Part shown: positions 8,315-16,720 of the stretch, piece by piece
Position numbering within the stretch: the stretch's first letter is position 1
How the letters are laid out: every line of letters starts with the position of its first letter
Assembly: GCA_965228615.1 (NCBI GenBank)
Contig: CBDDHT010000003.1
Span: 992,001 to 1,056,000 of the forward strand
Reading direction: 5' to 3'
DNA from: CBDDHT01 sp965228615
GTDB lineage: Bacteria; Pseudomonadota; Alphaproteobacteria; Rhizobiales; Methyloligellaceae
DNA length: 64,000 bases
Made by a program: the position numbers and the translations under genes
Notes under the pieces: model-generated
The model's input: the letters and a program-made list of their open reading frames with translations, nothing else
The model's database searches: none
Told to the model about the DNA's origin: nothing

Positions 8315-8551
8315 ATGCAGCCCGATGAAATGGAAGCTGCCCACAATCCGGCCGGGCACCGCCTTGCCCTTCAGCCCGTCAGCGATAGCATCAAGGAATT
8401 GCCGGAGGAGCGACAGATCGTGGTGGCGCTCGTCTGCATCAATGGGATGTCCTACCGCGAGGCGGCAGAAGCGAGCGGAGTGCCCATCGATACGGTAATG
8501 AGCCGGCTGGCGCGGGTGCGGCGGGCGCTGCATGGCGAAACGAAAGAGTGA
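8315..8551 (+). pseudogene. ECF sigma factor reduced to region 4
   Basis: From ATG 8315 the 78 residues hold an ECF sigma region 4: AHNPAGHRLALQ, then ELPEERQIVVALVCINGMSY and REAAEASGVPIDTVMSRLAR, the -35-recognising helix-turn-helix. A complete ECF sigma factor is about 170-190 residues with region 2 (core and -10 binding) first; nothing upstream encodes it in any forward frame. The stop is 6 bp before the anti-sigma start, the usual operon order. The fragment alone cannot be a normal sigma factor; it is either a pseudogene or, less likely, a surviving small anti-sigma ligand. Confidence 0.75.
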
Positions 8552-8557
8552 CGACAG

Positions 8558-9364
8558 ATGAGTGCATATATCAACGATGAAACACTGATGGCCTTCGTCG
8601 ATGGCGAACTTAAAGCGAGCGAGCATCAGCGTGTCACGGCAGCACTGGAACAAGACGCCGACCTTCGCGCGCGCTTGCAGGTTTTCAAGCAGCCGGGGCG
8701 CGAGCTGGGAGCACTGATCGATCAGCCAATGAACGAACCCGTGCCCTCGCATATCGAAGAGATGGTACGCCATGCGCCACTTGGCCAAAGACCTGTGAGT
8801 CCTCTTGAACGTATTGCGACGAGGTTGCGGGACACGATCGGAGAGCTTTCGGGGCCAGCAGCCAGCTGGGCGACCGCAGGCGTTGCCGCAACGATCTTTG
8901 CTGTCGGTCTCTCTGTCGGTCTGTGGTTCCAAAACCTGCCCACGGGAATCTCCGCAGATAGAATTGCGCTCCTCAAAGTCGAAGACAATCATATCTGGGC
9001 CCAAGGTGCGCTGAAGATAGCCCTTGATACGGCAGCCAGCGGTGAGGAACACAAATGGCCGACGAGAAATAACGGCGGCACCGTCGTGCCTGTTCTCACT
9101 TTCAAGGACAAGACAGGACGCTTCTGCCGCGAATATGCGGTCACCGGCACGCCGGAAGCAAGCGCCGTCGGCATTGCCTGCCGCAACGATGCTGGCCGCT
9201 GGTCTGTCGAAATCCACACGGCACAGTCGACAGAAGCACAGTTCATTGCGCCCGCATCGGGGATCGGCATCGAGCGGCTCAACGCGCTGATGACAGGAAT
9301 GAGCGAGGGCGAACCCCTGGATCGGGACGCCGAAGAAGCGGCGATCCGCAACGGTTGGCGCTAG
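8558..9364 (+). CDS. Membrane anti-sigma factor
   Basis: This 268-residue protein has an N-terminal anti-sigma domain (NDETLMAFVDGELKASEHQR and following, no zinc-binding HxxxCxxC), a single transmembrane helix at about residues 104-124 and a C-terminal periplasmic domain with two cysteines (RFCREYAVTG, GIACRNDAGRW) resembling the surface-antigen/17-kDa-type domain of such proteins. It would hold an ECF sigma factor at the membrane until a signal frees it. Its cognate sigma gene, immediately upstream, has lost region 2. The anti-sigma gene itself has no visible damage. Confidence 0.82.
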   Translation: MSAYINDETLMAFVDGELKASEHQRVTAALEQDADLRARLQVFKQPGRELGALIDQPMNEPVPSHIEEMVRHAPLGQRPVSPLERIATRLRDTIGELSGPAASWATAGVAATIFAVGLSVGLWFQNLPTGISADRIALLKVEDNHIWAQGALKIALDTAASGEEHKWPTRNNGGTVVPVLTFKDKTGRFCREYAVTGTPEASAVGIACRNDAGRWSVEIHTAQSTEAQFIAPASGIGIERLNALMTGMSEGEPLDRDAEEAAIRNGWR

Positions 9365-9513
9365 ATTCGGCCTTTGCATGGGGTTGTTCCTCAGATTTTG
9401 CCGCCGCCCCCCTCTGTTTAAGTGAATTCGAGCGGCGATCTGCTGCTCCGGAGTCTCGATGAGTCATGGATCGATGTCTATGGGCTTGACGCTGGCTGAG
9501 TTGGGGGCAGCGA

Positions 9514-9885
9514 GCGGTTGTCCTTGGTCCGATGTGGCATTGGAAATAATGAGCTGGTGCTGTCCGGTGAGATGAGATTTGGTTTGACCATCTGGGATTA
9601 TTTCGCTCCCGGCTATTCCGCGCTGTTGCGCGGGCCTCCGCGGGGGCGGCCTGACCGGCCGGCGCGCAGTCGCGCTTGCCGCGCCACTAAGGCGCGGTTG
9701 TTCTTGCTCCGACGCGACATCAAAAAAATGAGCCGGTGCGGTCCGGCATGAATAGGCCGTGGTTTTGAGATCCGGGATTATTTCGCTCACGGCTATTCCG
9801 CGCTGTCGCGCGGGCCTCCGCGGGGGCGGCCTGACCGGCCGGCGCGCGGTCGCGCTTGCCGCGCCACTAAGGCGCGGTTGCCTCA
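9514..9885 (+). repeat. 180-bp tandem repeat, two direct copies
   Basis: Two copies with a period of exactly 180 bp; for example the block beginning GGGATTATTTCGCTC is at 9594 and 9774. The 105-bp cores (9593-9697, 9773-9877) are nearly identical and contain CGCGC-TGTY-GCGCG (5-bp stem), the invariant GGGCCTCCGCGGGGGCGG, and CCGCGCC-ACTAA-GGCGCGG (7-bp stem, 9679-9697 and 9859-9877). The outer parts (GCGGTTGTYCTTGSTCC) are more diverged. Reading frames across the array are compositional and not called as genes. Confidence 0.85.
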
Positions 9886-9900
9886 GACACACTGAAAATC

Positions 9901-10260
9901 GTGCCGTATAGCACCAGCCATACGGCACAATCTCTCATGGAGCCAAGAACATCCGAGCGACCAGCGAGGCAAGGCCAAGCGGCCGCCGCCCGGTCAGGGC
10001 GCCCCCGCGGAGGCCCGTGCCACAGGCACGGAATAGCCGTGAGCGAAATAAACTCAAATCTCAAACCACGGCACCATCAAACCGTATCGCACCAGCCACA
10101 CAGCACCATCTCTCATGGAACCAAGAACACCCGAGCGACTAGCGAGGCAAGGCCAAACGGCCGCCGCCCGGTCAGGGCGCCCCCGCGGAGGCCCGTGCCA
10201 CAGGCACGGAATAGCCGTGAGCGAAACAAATCCAGATCTCAGTCCAACGGCACCATCCCG
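9901..10260 (-). repeat. 180-bp repeat family, two inverted copies
   Basis: Two further copies of the same family in opposite orientation, period about 178 bp (CCAAGAAC at 9943 and 10121). Read on the reverse strand they share the TTATTTCGCTCACGGCTATT segment and GGGCCTCCGCGGGGGCG with the direct copies. The first stem, however, is CGTGCC-TGT-GGCACG instead of CGCGC-TGTY-GCGCG, so both arms changed together. The four copies form a head-to-head arrangement centred near 9890. Confidence 0.85.
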
Positions 10261-10314
10261 TCGTACCGCACCGTCCACGACACCGATCCTTCGTAGCAAC
10301 GAGTAACCAGGCGT

Positions 10315-11214
10315 TCAAACAGCCTCAAAAAACTCACGCACATGATCTGAAAACGCGACACAGGCCCGACGCGGCACCGCATTGCTAAGGCGCAGACATC
10401 CCAGGCGCAATTGCCGATGCTGGCCTTTCAGCGGGACATACAGAACCTTCGTGCCGTCATAGTTGGTCACATTCTGCGTTTCCAGATTGAGCAGCGAATA
10501 TCCAAGACCATTTCCAACGAAGGTGCGGATCGTCTCGAAGGAGGCAACAGGGATCGTCCGCGCCGGGCGCAGATCAGAGGCTTGAAACAGCGAGTCGTAG
10601 TAATTCCGGCTGTGCGGCAAATCGAGAACGATGAATGGTTCCGAATTGATACTTTTGAGAGATATCTCTTCCTGTGCCGCATAGGGATGATTCGCGGACA
10701 CCACCAACTTTGGAGGCAGTTCCTTCATCACCTCGAGATGATGCTGACTGGAGATATCCAGATCGAATGTGAGCGCCATCTCATACAAACCGCTGTCGAT
10801 GCCCGATAGAATATCGCCCTGATCGCCGACATAGCAGCGAACCAGAACCTTGGGATACTTCTCGTAAAAGGAGCGCAAGATCGCCGCCAAATAGACGGAT
10901 GCGATGTTCACGAAACAGGCCAGATGAATCTCACCTGTGACCTCATCGACCAGATTGGTCGCAAGCGCATCAAAGTCTTCGACATGCTTCAGGAGCCCAC
11001 GCGCTTCTTTGAGAAGCTCACGTCCGGCAACTGTTAGTTTCACGCCCTGAGAGCGCTTGCGAAGGAAAAGCTGAACCCCGAACTGTTTCTCCAAATGATC
11101 GACCGCCGCCGATACAGACGGTTGTGCAATGTTAAGTGACCGTGCCGCATCGGAAATCGAACTGTTGTCCGCCGTTGCCACGAAGTAGCGCAGATGCCTG
11201 AGGGTGTAATGCAT
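10315..11214 (-). CDS. LysR-family transcriptional regulator
   Basis: This 299-residue LysR protein has the N-terminal winged helix (LRHLRYFVATADNSSISDAA and following, LNIAQPSVSAAVDHLEKQFG) and an effector domain of the usual length. It is divergent from the aldoxime dehydratase gene at 11653 with about 440 bp between, the common arrangement for a LysR activator and its target, so control of aldoxime or nitrile metabolism is a reasonable inference. The shared region is AT-rich around 11290-11340 and contains the direct repeat TCGCTATA twice. Its 3' end abuts the 180-bp repeat array. Confidence 0.92.
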   Translation of the reverse strand: MHYTLRHLRYFVATADNSSISDAARSLNIAQPSVSAAVDHLEKQFGVQLFLRKRSQGVKLTVAGRELLKEARGLLKHVEDFDALATNLVDEVTGEIHLACFVNIASVYLAAILRSFYEKYPKVLVRCYVGDQGDILSGIDSGLYEMALTFDLDISSQHHLEVMKELPPKLVVSANHPYAAQEEISLKSINSEPFIVLDLPHSRNYYDSLFQASDLRPARTIPVASFETIRTFVGNGLGYSLLNLETQNVTNYDGTKVLYVPLKGQHRQLRLGCLRLSNAVPRRACVAFSDHVREFFEAV

Positions 11215-11421
11215 GGCTTTTCCGGAATCTCCCGAAATCGGTCGTTTTAGGAGGTCTTACGTCGATGAGCCGATGGCCAAGTGCTGTCAGATTATTATAT
11301 AGGTTATCGCTATAATATTTCGCTATAAAAAATATTATGCAGATGAATGAATTGCTGCCACTCTACATCCTAGATTTCCGGATGAAGCTCTAACTGGACA
11401 TTGGTTGGCGAAGTGCAGGCT

Positions 11422-11465
11422 CTAGAGCGACGTGCGTTAAGTCAAACGCACACGAGTTGCTCTAG
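11422..11465. repeat. Dispersed palindromic element, copy 1
   Basis: An imperfect palindrome that starts CTAGAGCGACGTGCGTT and ends AACGCACACGAGTTGCTCTAG-like (ending TTGCTCTAG). A related copy lies at 51490-51533. It sits in the LysR/aldoxime-dehydratase intergenic region, where it could be a REP-type element or affect transcription. Confidence 0.65.
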
Positions 11466-11652
11466 CAGCTTAGAGTCGATCATCAACAAGTGTTCAGAGA
11501 CCCAATCAACTGATGCGCGGTCCAACTTGACCATAGCATTGAACCATGTCCAACGGATCGGCAGCCGCGGATGTCGCCTGTGTTCAGAGTCGCACGTCAG
11601 CAATCACCGCACCCCCCTTCCCGGTCGGCAAGACCATCGTGTGAGAGGCCAG

Positions 11653-12717
11653 ATGTCTATCAGTGAAATCGAAAAACCAGCGTCGACCAGACGCTACCCG
11701 ATGAACAAACCCGATGGCTTCGTGCCGGCCATCCAACGTTATTCGGCGCTCCTGCCCGAAGATGTTTCAGGACTTCGCGTCCTTTATCTCGGTGCTCAGT
11801 CTGGCTCGGGCGATATGGCAGCATGCCTCTCGTTCCTGAGAGAAGTGCAGTGCCTGTTTCGCATTGAAAACGGCCCGGTCCACTACGACTTTGCGCGGTT
11901 CGAAGACCCACAGGGCTATATGACCGTCATTGCAATCGCCTATTGGAAAAACCCTTCCGCCTACCAGAAATGGCAAGCGTCAGAGCCTGTCCGGGACTGG
12001 TGGATCGATCCAGCCAAAGCGCGGGGCAGACTCGGATATTTCTGGGAAAGCTTCGCAACATCGGTCGACCATACCGAGACAATCACATTCAAGGAATATG
12101 TCCGCGGCCTGTCTGCATGTCCGATGAGCAAGGTTACCCCGATGGGCGAGAGCGGCTATTGGGGCGCGGCCCGGGACCGGCTTTCAGCATCGGCAAACGA
12201 CAAGCTGGCGCCGACGGTCCCAGCGCTTCAGACGACTGATGCAAACACTAATTCTCGCGGGAAGCGCATCTCGATTACGCCCCCGCAAAACTTCGTGATC
12301 ATCCGGTCGGGCGCATCCTGGGCCGATTGCGGCGAAGAACAACTGCAAAGCTATCAAAAGAACATCAAACCCCAACTTGATGCCGGCATGGCGTATCTCC
12401 GGAGCAATCCGACGAATACGGGTTGCTACTCCCTCCGGCAGGTCGATGTCATCACCATCGATGGAAAGCCGCAAAAAGAAGATTTCTGCCTGGGTTACTT
12501 CCGCTCGCTCGAAGATCTGGAAATCTGGGCCGTCGACCATCCGACGCATCTCGCAATCTACACGCGCGCGATGGCGGAGCGAAGGAAGTATGGCGAACGT
12601 CTAGAGTTTCGCACCTATCACGAAGTCTTCGTTCTGGATCATGACAGAGACGTCTTCGAGTACGTCAACTGCCACCCTCATACCGGCCTTCTACCGTTCT
12701 TCAGGACAAGCCCATAG
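11653..12717 (+). CDS. oxd: Haem-dependent aldoxime dehydratase
   Basis: This 354-residue protein matches the phenylacetaldoxime dehydratase/OxdA family in length and motifs: GPVHYDFARFEDPQGY, YWKNPSAYQKW, WGAARDRL, DHPTHLAIYTR, RTYHEVFVLD and FEYVNCHPHTGLLPFF. The family uses a b-type haem bound directly by aldoxime nitrogen to dehydrate R-CH=NOH to a nitrile. The His of HPTH falls at residue 299, the number of the proximal haem ligand in studied Oxd enzymes, and the YHEV His at 323 fits the catalytic His. ATG 11653 has GAGAGG about 5 nt upstream; an in-frame extension to 11401 has no family similarity. No nitrilase, nitrile hydratase or amidase gene follows. Probable regulator: divergent LysR. 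Confidence 0.92.
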   Translation: MSISEIEKPASTRRYPMNKPDGFVPAIQRYSALLPEDVSGLRVLYLGAQSGSGDMAACLSFLREVQCLFRIENGPVHYDFARFEDPQGYMTVIAIAYWKNPSAYQKWQASEPVRDWWIDPAKARGRLGYFWESFATSVDHTETITFKEYVRGLSACPMSKVTPMGESGYWGAARDRLSASANDKLAPTVPALQTTDANTNSRGKRISITPPQNFVIIRSGASWADCGEEQLQSYQKNIKPQLDAGMAYLRSNPTNTGCYSLRQVDVITIDGKPQKEDFCLGYFRSLEDLEIWAVDHPTHLAIYTRAMAERRKYGERLEFRTYHEVFVLDHDRDVFEYVNCHPHTGLLPFFRTSP

Positions 12718-12856
12718 ACGAGAGCGCTTGGCGTTAGCCACCAGCCAGAACTGAACCGATTGGAGGCGGATCGTCTCGACAACAACAATGACGTTCTTTG
12801 CATCGATTGTCGTGTGTCTTGCGATATCGCTGATCGAGAATGTCACTCGCGCAACG

Positions 12857-13276
12857 TCAATCGAACATGTTGCCTTGAAGAGGTGTCGCGTCCACCGATG
12901 CCAGGTCGTCGACCCAGCTCAGGCCAGAACGTCGCCAGATCTGCTGCTTGGGATGGAGCTTGTCTCTCTGTTGCGCCGTCCCGACTCGCAAGCTCAGCAT
13001 CGCAGGATTCGCCTCGTCTGACGTGCCATAAAGCTGTGTCCCACAGTCAGGACAAAACACAATGGCTCGCCGCGCGCCGCTTTCCGCAATCTTGAAATAG
13101 GTCTTTGTTTGTCCGCTTGTGAGCGCGAAACTCTCAGCCGGAACTATTGCTACGTGGCGATAAGGAGCGCCAGATGACCGTTGACAATCCGTGCAATGGC
13201 AAACCTTGACACCCTCCGGGTCGATTTCCGCAGAGTAGGTCGTTTGCCCGCAATGGCAGCTGCCGTCTATTTTCAC
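12857..13276 (-). CDS. GFA family (CENP-V/GFA domain) protein
   Basis: This protein of about 139 residues has the zinc-binding Cys pattern of the GFA/DUF636 fold: GSCHCGQ, KVCHCTDCQRSSGAPY and FCPDCGTQLYG. Named for glutathione-dependent formaldehyde activation, most members have no proven substrate. GTG 13274-13276 is chosen because GGGGAG lies 6 nt upstream and the resulting start (MKIDGSCHCG) is the usual family N-terminus; a TTG at 13306 would add 10 residues. It faces the aldoxime dehydratase gene across a 139-bp gap and shows no operon partner. Confidence 0.88.
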   Translation of the reverse strand: MKIDGSCHCGQTTYSAEIDPEGVKVCHCTDCQRSSGAPYRHVAIVPAESFALTSGQTKTYFKIAESGARRAIVFCPDCGTQLYGTSDEANPAMLSLRVGTAQQRDKLHPKQQIWRRSGLSWVDDLASVDATPLQGNMFD

Positions 13277-13597
13277 CTTGATCTCCCCGACGGATTTTCT
13301 GGACAACTCTTAGACCATTTTGAGCCACTTGAAGGGTTCAGTCTACCAACTCGGCCGGGCGCAGAGTGCCGTGCAAATTTGGATCAACTCGCTCCCGCAG
13401 ATCTCGCAGTCTACCCGAGTACCTCACTGAAACAGCTCCTAGTGACCCAATTGCGTGAGTTTTTAGGATCCGGTGTTACGTTTCAACGCTCTTTTCAACG
13501 GCAATTCCCCGCTTCGCAGCCCACCTCCAAATCACGCAACTGGACCATGCCAACCTGTTGGCCAGGGCGATCGGATACCTATTTGAGGGGATGACCA

Positions 13598-14473
13598 ATG
13601 GCTATTGCCGAAGCGAACGATGAAGCTGCCGAATATGTAGACTTCTGGAACGAAATTCTGGTTCCGAAATTCATTGCCTACAAGCACGTATTGGTTGACG
13701 GGTTGACCCGTCACAGTGCTGCAATCTTTCCCTCTCTTCCGGTAAATGAAGGAGACAAGGTTCTCGACGTTGGTTGCGGTTTTGGCGACACCGCGATCGC
13801 CCTCGCCGAACGCGTTGGCCCAGACGGAAGTGTACTCGGTCAAGATTGTTGCGAGGCATTCGTTCAGTATGGACGCAAAGACGCAGCTGAGCAGCGTATC
13901 ACCAACGTCTCCTTCGAGGTTAGCGATGCCCTTGTCGACACCTTCGATGCCGACCATGATTTCGTGTTTTCGCGGTTTGGCACAATGTTCTTTGCCAATC
14001 CCGTCGCAGGCCTGCGGAACATGCGGCGTGCGCTCAAGCCCGGCGGAACGATGACCCAGATCGTCTGGCGTACGCCTGCCGACAATCCCTGGCTCAGCAT
14101 GGCCAAAGATGTGGTGCTCAAGTATCTGCCAGCGCCGGGTGACGCTGCCCGTACATGCGGACCCGGACCTTTTTCCATGTCCAATCAACTCGCAGTCACC
14201 AAGATGATGCAAATCGCCGGATATGAAGATGTGACATTCACGAGAGTCGATGCGGATGTTGCGATCGGCCGCACTGTCGAGGACGCCATCGGTTTTCAAC
14301 TCGCTCTTGGGCCCGCTGGCGAAGTGTTCCGGGAAGCTGGCGAAGAGGCGGAACAAAAGCGCAGTGAGATCGAAGAGGCTCTGGCTGTCGCGATCACTGC
14401 CCAAAGCCAGGATACAGATGGCATCATCATGCCATCCTCGTCATGGGTGATTTCAGGCAGGAATCCCCGATGA
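13598..14473 (+). CDS. Class I SAM-dependent methyltransferase
   Basis: This 291-residue protein has motif I VLDVGCGFGDTAIALAERVG at about residues 54-73, the acidic loop end after GSVLGQDCCE, motif II region FDADHDFVFSRFGTMFF and motif III LKPGGTMTQIVW, the COQ5/UbiE-like order. The target molecule is unknown. After the TGA at 14471-14473 the same frame stays open for about 55 further codons, to a TGA near 14638, without recognisable similarity; this may be an accident or a trace of a longer ancestor. Confidence 0.9.
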   Translation: MAIAEANDEAAEYVDFWNEILVPKFIAYKHVLVDGLTRHSAAIFPSLPVNEGDKVLDVGCGFGDTAIALAERVGPDGSVLGQDCCEAFVQYGRKDAAEQRITNVSFEVSDALVDTFDADHDFVFSRFGTMFFANPVAGLRNMRRALKPGGTMTQIVWRTPADNPWLSMAKDVVLKYLPAPGDAARTCGPGPFSMSNQLAVTKMMQIAGYEDVTFTRVDADVAIGRTVEDAIGFQLALGPAGEVFREAGEEAEQKRSEIEEALAVAITAQSQDTDGIIMPSSSWVISGRNPR

Positions 14474-14688
14474 TCCAAGATCTGCCAGAAACCTCATATC
14501 TACGCCACCGTCACCGAACCGGACCAGGCAAATGCTTTTGACCGCTTCCTGTCTGTAAGCGGCAAGCTTGAGGTCCTCTCGGAGTTAGCGGTTTCGCACC
14601 CAAAGCCCAGATCCGACCCGCACGATTCCAAGCAGTGAATTCGGAAGCACTTCCAGGTGTTGGGCAAAAAGATACCAATGGAGAAATC

Positions 14689-15315
14689 ATGTTCAAAATC
14701 CAATCCATATTCGCGATCGTGATAATCGCGGTCCAAGTCGGCGGCATGCCATCTGTCATGGCCGACTCCACGCAAAGTGAGATCCCAAAAGAAGTCCGTT
14801 CGCTAGAGGGCACTTACACTGGGTCTTGGAAGATGTTCGGAATTGATGGGAAGGGAGATGTCATCAAAAACATGGCCTGGACGGATACCGTCGAGGCCAA
14901 AGATTCAAAAGTCGAAGGCAATCGGGCTTTTGTCAACACCACCAATGTCATGGTGTTTGAAGGAGGACATGTTCCCCCATTCAAGATGCAGGGCAAGGAA
15001 GGATATGCTCTTAAGCCGGATGGCAGTTTGGGAAGCTACTTCATCGAAATCAATGGCCAAACCCATCAGATGGCGAGAGTGGGTGAGAACGTTTGGAGTT
15101 ACACCGCGTCAGCGCGTTCCAATGAGTTGAGCAGGTTGGGCTTTCCGGCGAACGCGTCCGGGCAACATGTCCTTGTTAAAGTTGTGACAAGCGAACAGGG
15201 AGCCGAGACACACCGGATCAGCCGTTTGACAATGGTGAGCTGGAAAGACAAGCAAGGCAAAGAGCAGGTGAAATCGTTCGTGAGCCTAAAAGGCTATCAC
15301 ATACGTCTACCGTGA
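14689..15315 (+). CDS. Secreted hypothetical protein
   Basis: This protein of about 208 residues starts at ATG 14689 with GGAGAA 3-8 nt upstream. Residues 1-25 form a Sec signal peptide (hydrophobic IQSIFAIVIIAVQV, cleavage probably after SVMA). The mature part is rich in short beta-type stretches (GTYTGSWKMFGIDGKGD, NRAFVNTTNVMVFEGG) and resembles a lipocalin/DUF1579-like barrel, but I recognise no family with confidence. A strong hairpin at 15375-15400 follows the gene. Confidence 0.7.
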   Translation: MFKIQSIFAIVIIAVQVGGMPSVMADSTQSEIPKEVRSLEGTYTGSWKMFGIDGKGDVIKNMAWTDTVEAKDSKVEGNRAFVNTTNVMVFEGGHVPPFKMQGKEGYALKPDGSLGSYFIEINGQTHQMARVGENVWSYTASARSNELSRLGFPANASGQHVLVKVVTSEQGAETHRISRLTMVSWKDKQGKEQVKSFVSLKGYHIRLP

Positions 15316-15374
15316 TCATCGGATGTGTGTTCTATGAACGCTGCAGGAATGTAAGCGATCAATAGAACCAATTC

Positions 15375-15400
15375 CGACTGCTACGGCAGCTTAGCAGTCG
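15375..15400 (+). terminator. Hairpin terminator after secreted-protein gene
   Basis: Perfect 9-bp stem CGACTGCTA/TAGCAGTCG with an 8-nt loop, followed by a short TTT. It lies 60 bp after the stop at 15315. The T tract is short, so termination may be only partly intrinsic. Confidence 0.55.
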
Positions 15401-15422
15401 TTTCGCGAACAAATCAAAGATA

Positions 15423-15495
15423 GCCGCTTCTGATCAGAAGCGGCCACTACAGACATTTGTGGGACGGCTCATGACGCCGGGGATTGAACCCCGGC
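15423..15495. terminator. Palindrome pair between convergent genes
   Basis: Two more stems lie before the convergent gene ending at 15510. The first is a perfect 22-bp palindrome (15423-15444, half-site GCCGCTTCTGA). The second is GCCGGGG-ATTGAA-CCCCGGC at 15476-15495. The second is well placed to end transcripts of the reverse-strand gene, though no T run follows on that strand. Confidence 0.5.
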
Positions 15496-15509
15496 ATCAT
15501 GCCAATCGC

Positions 15510-16655
15510 CTAAGCAGCCAAATCGCCTGCGTGTTGCGGGCTTTCCATTTTTGCAAAGGCTCTTGCGGGATATTCTGCTGGAACTGACCGCTCTGTGACG
15601 AGCTGTACGAACCTGCGTGCACCGGTAAAGGACGCCCAGGCCAGGATACGGATGAACCGCTCCTCGTCCCGGCCGTAACCCAGAACCGCCTCGACCATTT
15701 TCTCGTCGACCTGGTAGGGCGCCTTGGCGAGTACAATGGCCAGTTTTGCAATTGCCCGATTGGCACCTTCGAGTCCGTTGATGTCGGCGTTGACCCACGA
15801 ACGGCTGATTGGCATTTGCTCGCCCTGCCAGTTCTGCAGGGACGCCTCAACCGCGTTTCGCGCGCTATCCGAAATCACGCCTTCAGCTTCACGCTCGACG
15901 GCAGCGGCATAACGAGCCAGTGCGTCGGCGACGCGGGGGTTGGATTTGGCCCACTGCATATCCTCATGCAGTTTTGCCGGCGGCAACAGCGGTAGCGCAC
16001 GGCCATGTTCCAGTTCAAGCTGGCGTGTGACTTCCAGCTCCGTTCCGAACAAACGCAGGGCTGTCGCCTTGACCGATTGCAGACCAAATGGGGCATTCAC
16101 AGGCGAGGCTTCCATGACGACATGGCTAAAGCGATTGATATCGCTCATGCCCAACAGTGTGCCGAATATCTCCGGCAGCTCTTCCTCTGTGAACGGGTTC
16201 GGCGGTATGTCGCGGGTTCCCGGAGTCGCAATGGTTCTGATCCATTCCAGACGTTCACGCATTTCGGAACTCGTCGTTTGCAGGTCATTCTGAGCAAGAA
16301 GGTCGCTTGCAGCATCATGATCACCACCGGCATACACAAGGCTCACCAGCATGTCCTCGCAATAGGGACAATCGTTGATTTGCGAAAGCACCGCCGAAAT
16401 GGCGTCTTTCACGGTGCGGTTGACCTTGTCCTCAACCAGCATCGCTTCCCGGCCGACCGTCCAGATGGCGGCCATAAGTGCAGGCACCCTGGAACGGCTG
16501 GTAAGCGAGCCATTCTTGAAAAAATCCTGCCTGATCATGTCGTAGACCTGTTTGGTCAGCCCGGTGGCTTCCCGGGTGGGAACGGCGCTGACATAGCGCA
16601 TGGTTTTCACCGATAAACGGTCGAACAACCAGTATCGAAGGTTTGATGGCAACAT
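15510..16655 (-). CDS. AhpD-like / carboxymuconolactone decarboxylase family protein
   Basis: This 381-residue, mostly helical protein has an AhpD-like core around residues 60-110 with a CxxC pair (NDCPYCEDMLVSL, Cys 96 and 99). In AhpD the pair plus nearby His makes a thiol peroxidase/adaptor; the usual His two to three residues after the second Cys is absent here. It is about twice AhpD's length; the C-terminal half is not recognised. It is divergent from an HxlR regulator, and the shared region holds two operator-like palindromes (16721-16737, 16863-16879), so redox-controlled expression is likely by inference. Confidence 0.8.
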   Translation of the reverse strand: MLPSNLRYWLFDRLSVKTMRYVSAVPTREATGLTKQVYDMIRQDFFKNGSLTSRSRVPALMAAIWTVGREAMLVEDKVNRTVKDAISAVLSQINDCPYCEDMLVSLVYAGGDHDAASDLLAQNDLQTTSSEMRERLEWIRTIATPGTRDIPPNPFTEEELPEIFGTLLGMSDINRFSHVVMEASPVNAPFGLQSVKATALRLFGTELEVTRQLELEHGRALPLLPPAKLHEDMQWAKSNPRVADALARYAAAVEREAEGVISDSARNAVEASLQNWQGEQMPISRSWVNADINGLEGANRAIAKLAIVLAKAPYQVDEKMVEAVLGYGRDEERFIRILAWASFTGARRFVQLVTERSVPAEYPARAFAKMESPQHAGDLAA

Positions 16656-16720
16656 GGTTCTGCTCCTTGGTTTGCATCGAACTATGGCCTACCAAATCGG
16701 AAAGAATGATGAGAAATTCC

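Noticed and set aside
7816..8346. 176-codon reverse-strand frame between integrase and sigma remnant
   Set aside because: No ribosome site, no recognisable family, and it overlaps the start of the sigma region 4 coding sequence and the integrase end.
9464..10299. Several reading frames of 60-154 codons across the 180-bp repeats (Pro/Arg/Ala-rich)
   Set aside because: They follow from the GC-rich repeat composition; the conserved features are hairpins with paired changes, not codons, and both strands are open.
11401..11652. 84-codon upstream extension of the aldoxime dehydratase
   Set aside because: It contains the dispersed palindrome, lacks family similarity, and ATG 11653 has a ribosome site and gives the normal length of 354 residues.
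15476..15495. Possible tRNA T-arm (GGGGATTGAACCCC)
   Set aside because: The stem resembles a T-arm but no acceptor, D or anticodon arm can be placed around it; it is a simple hairpin between convergent genes.
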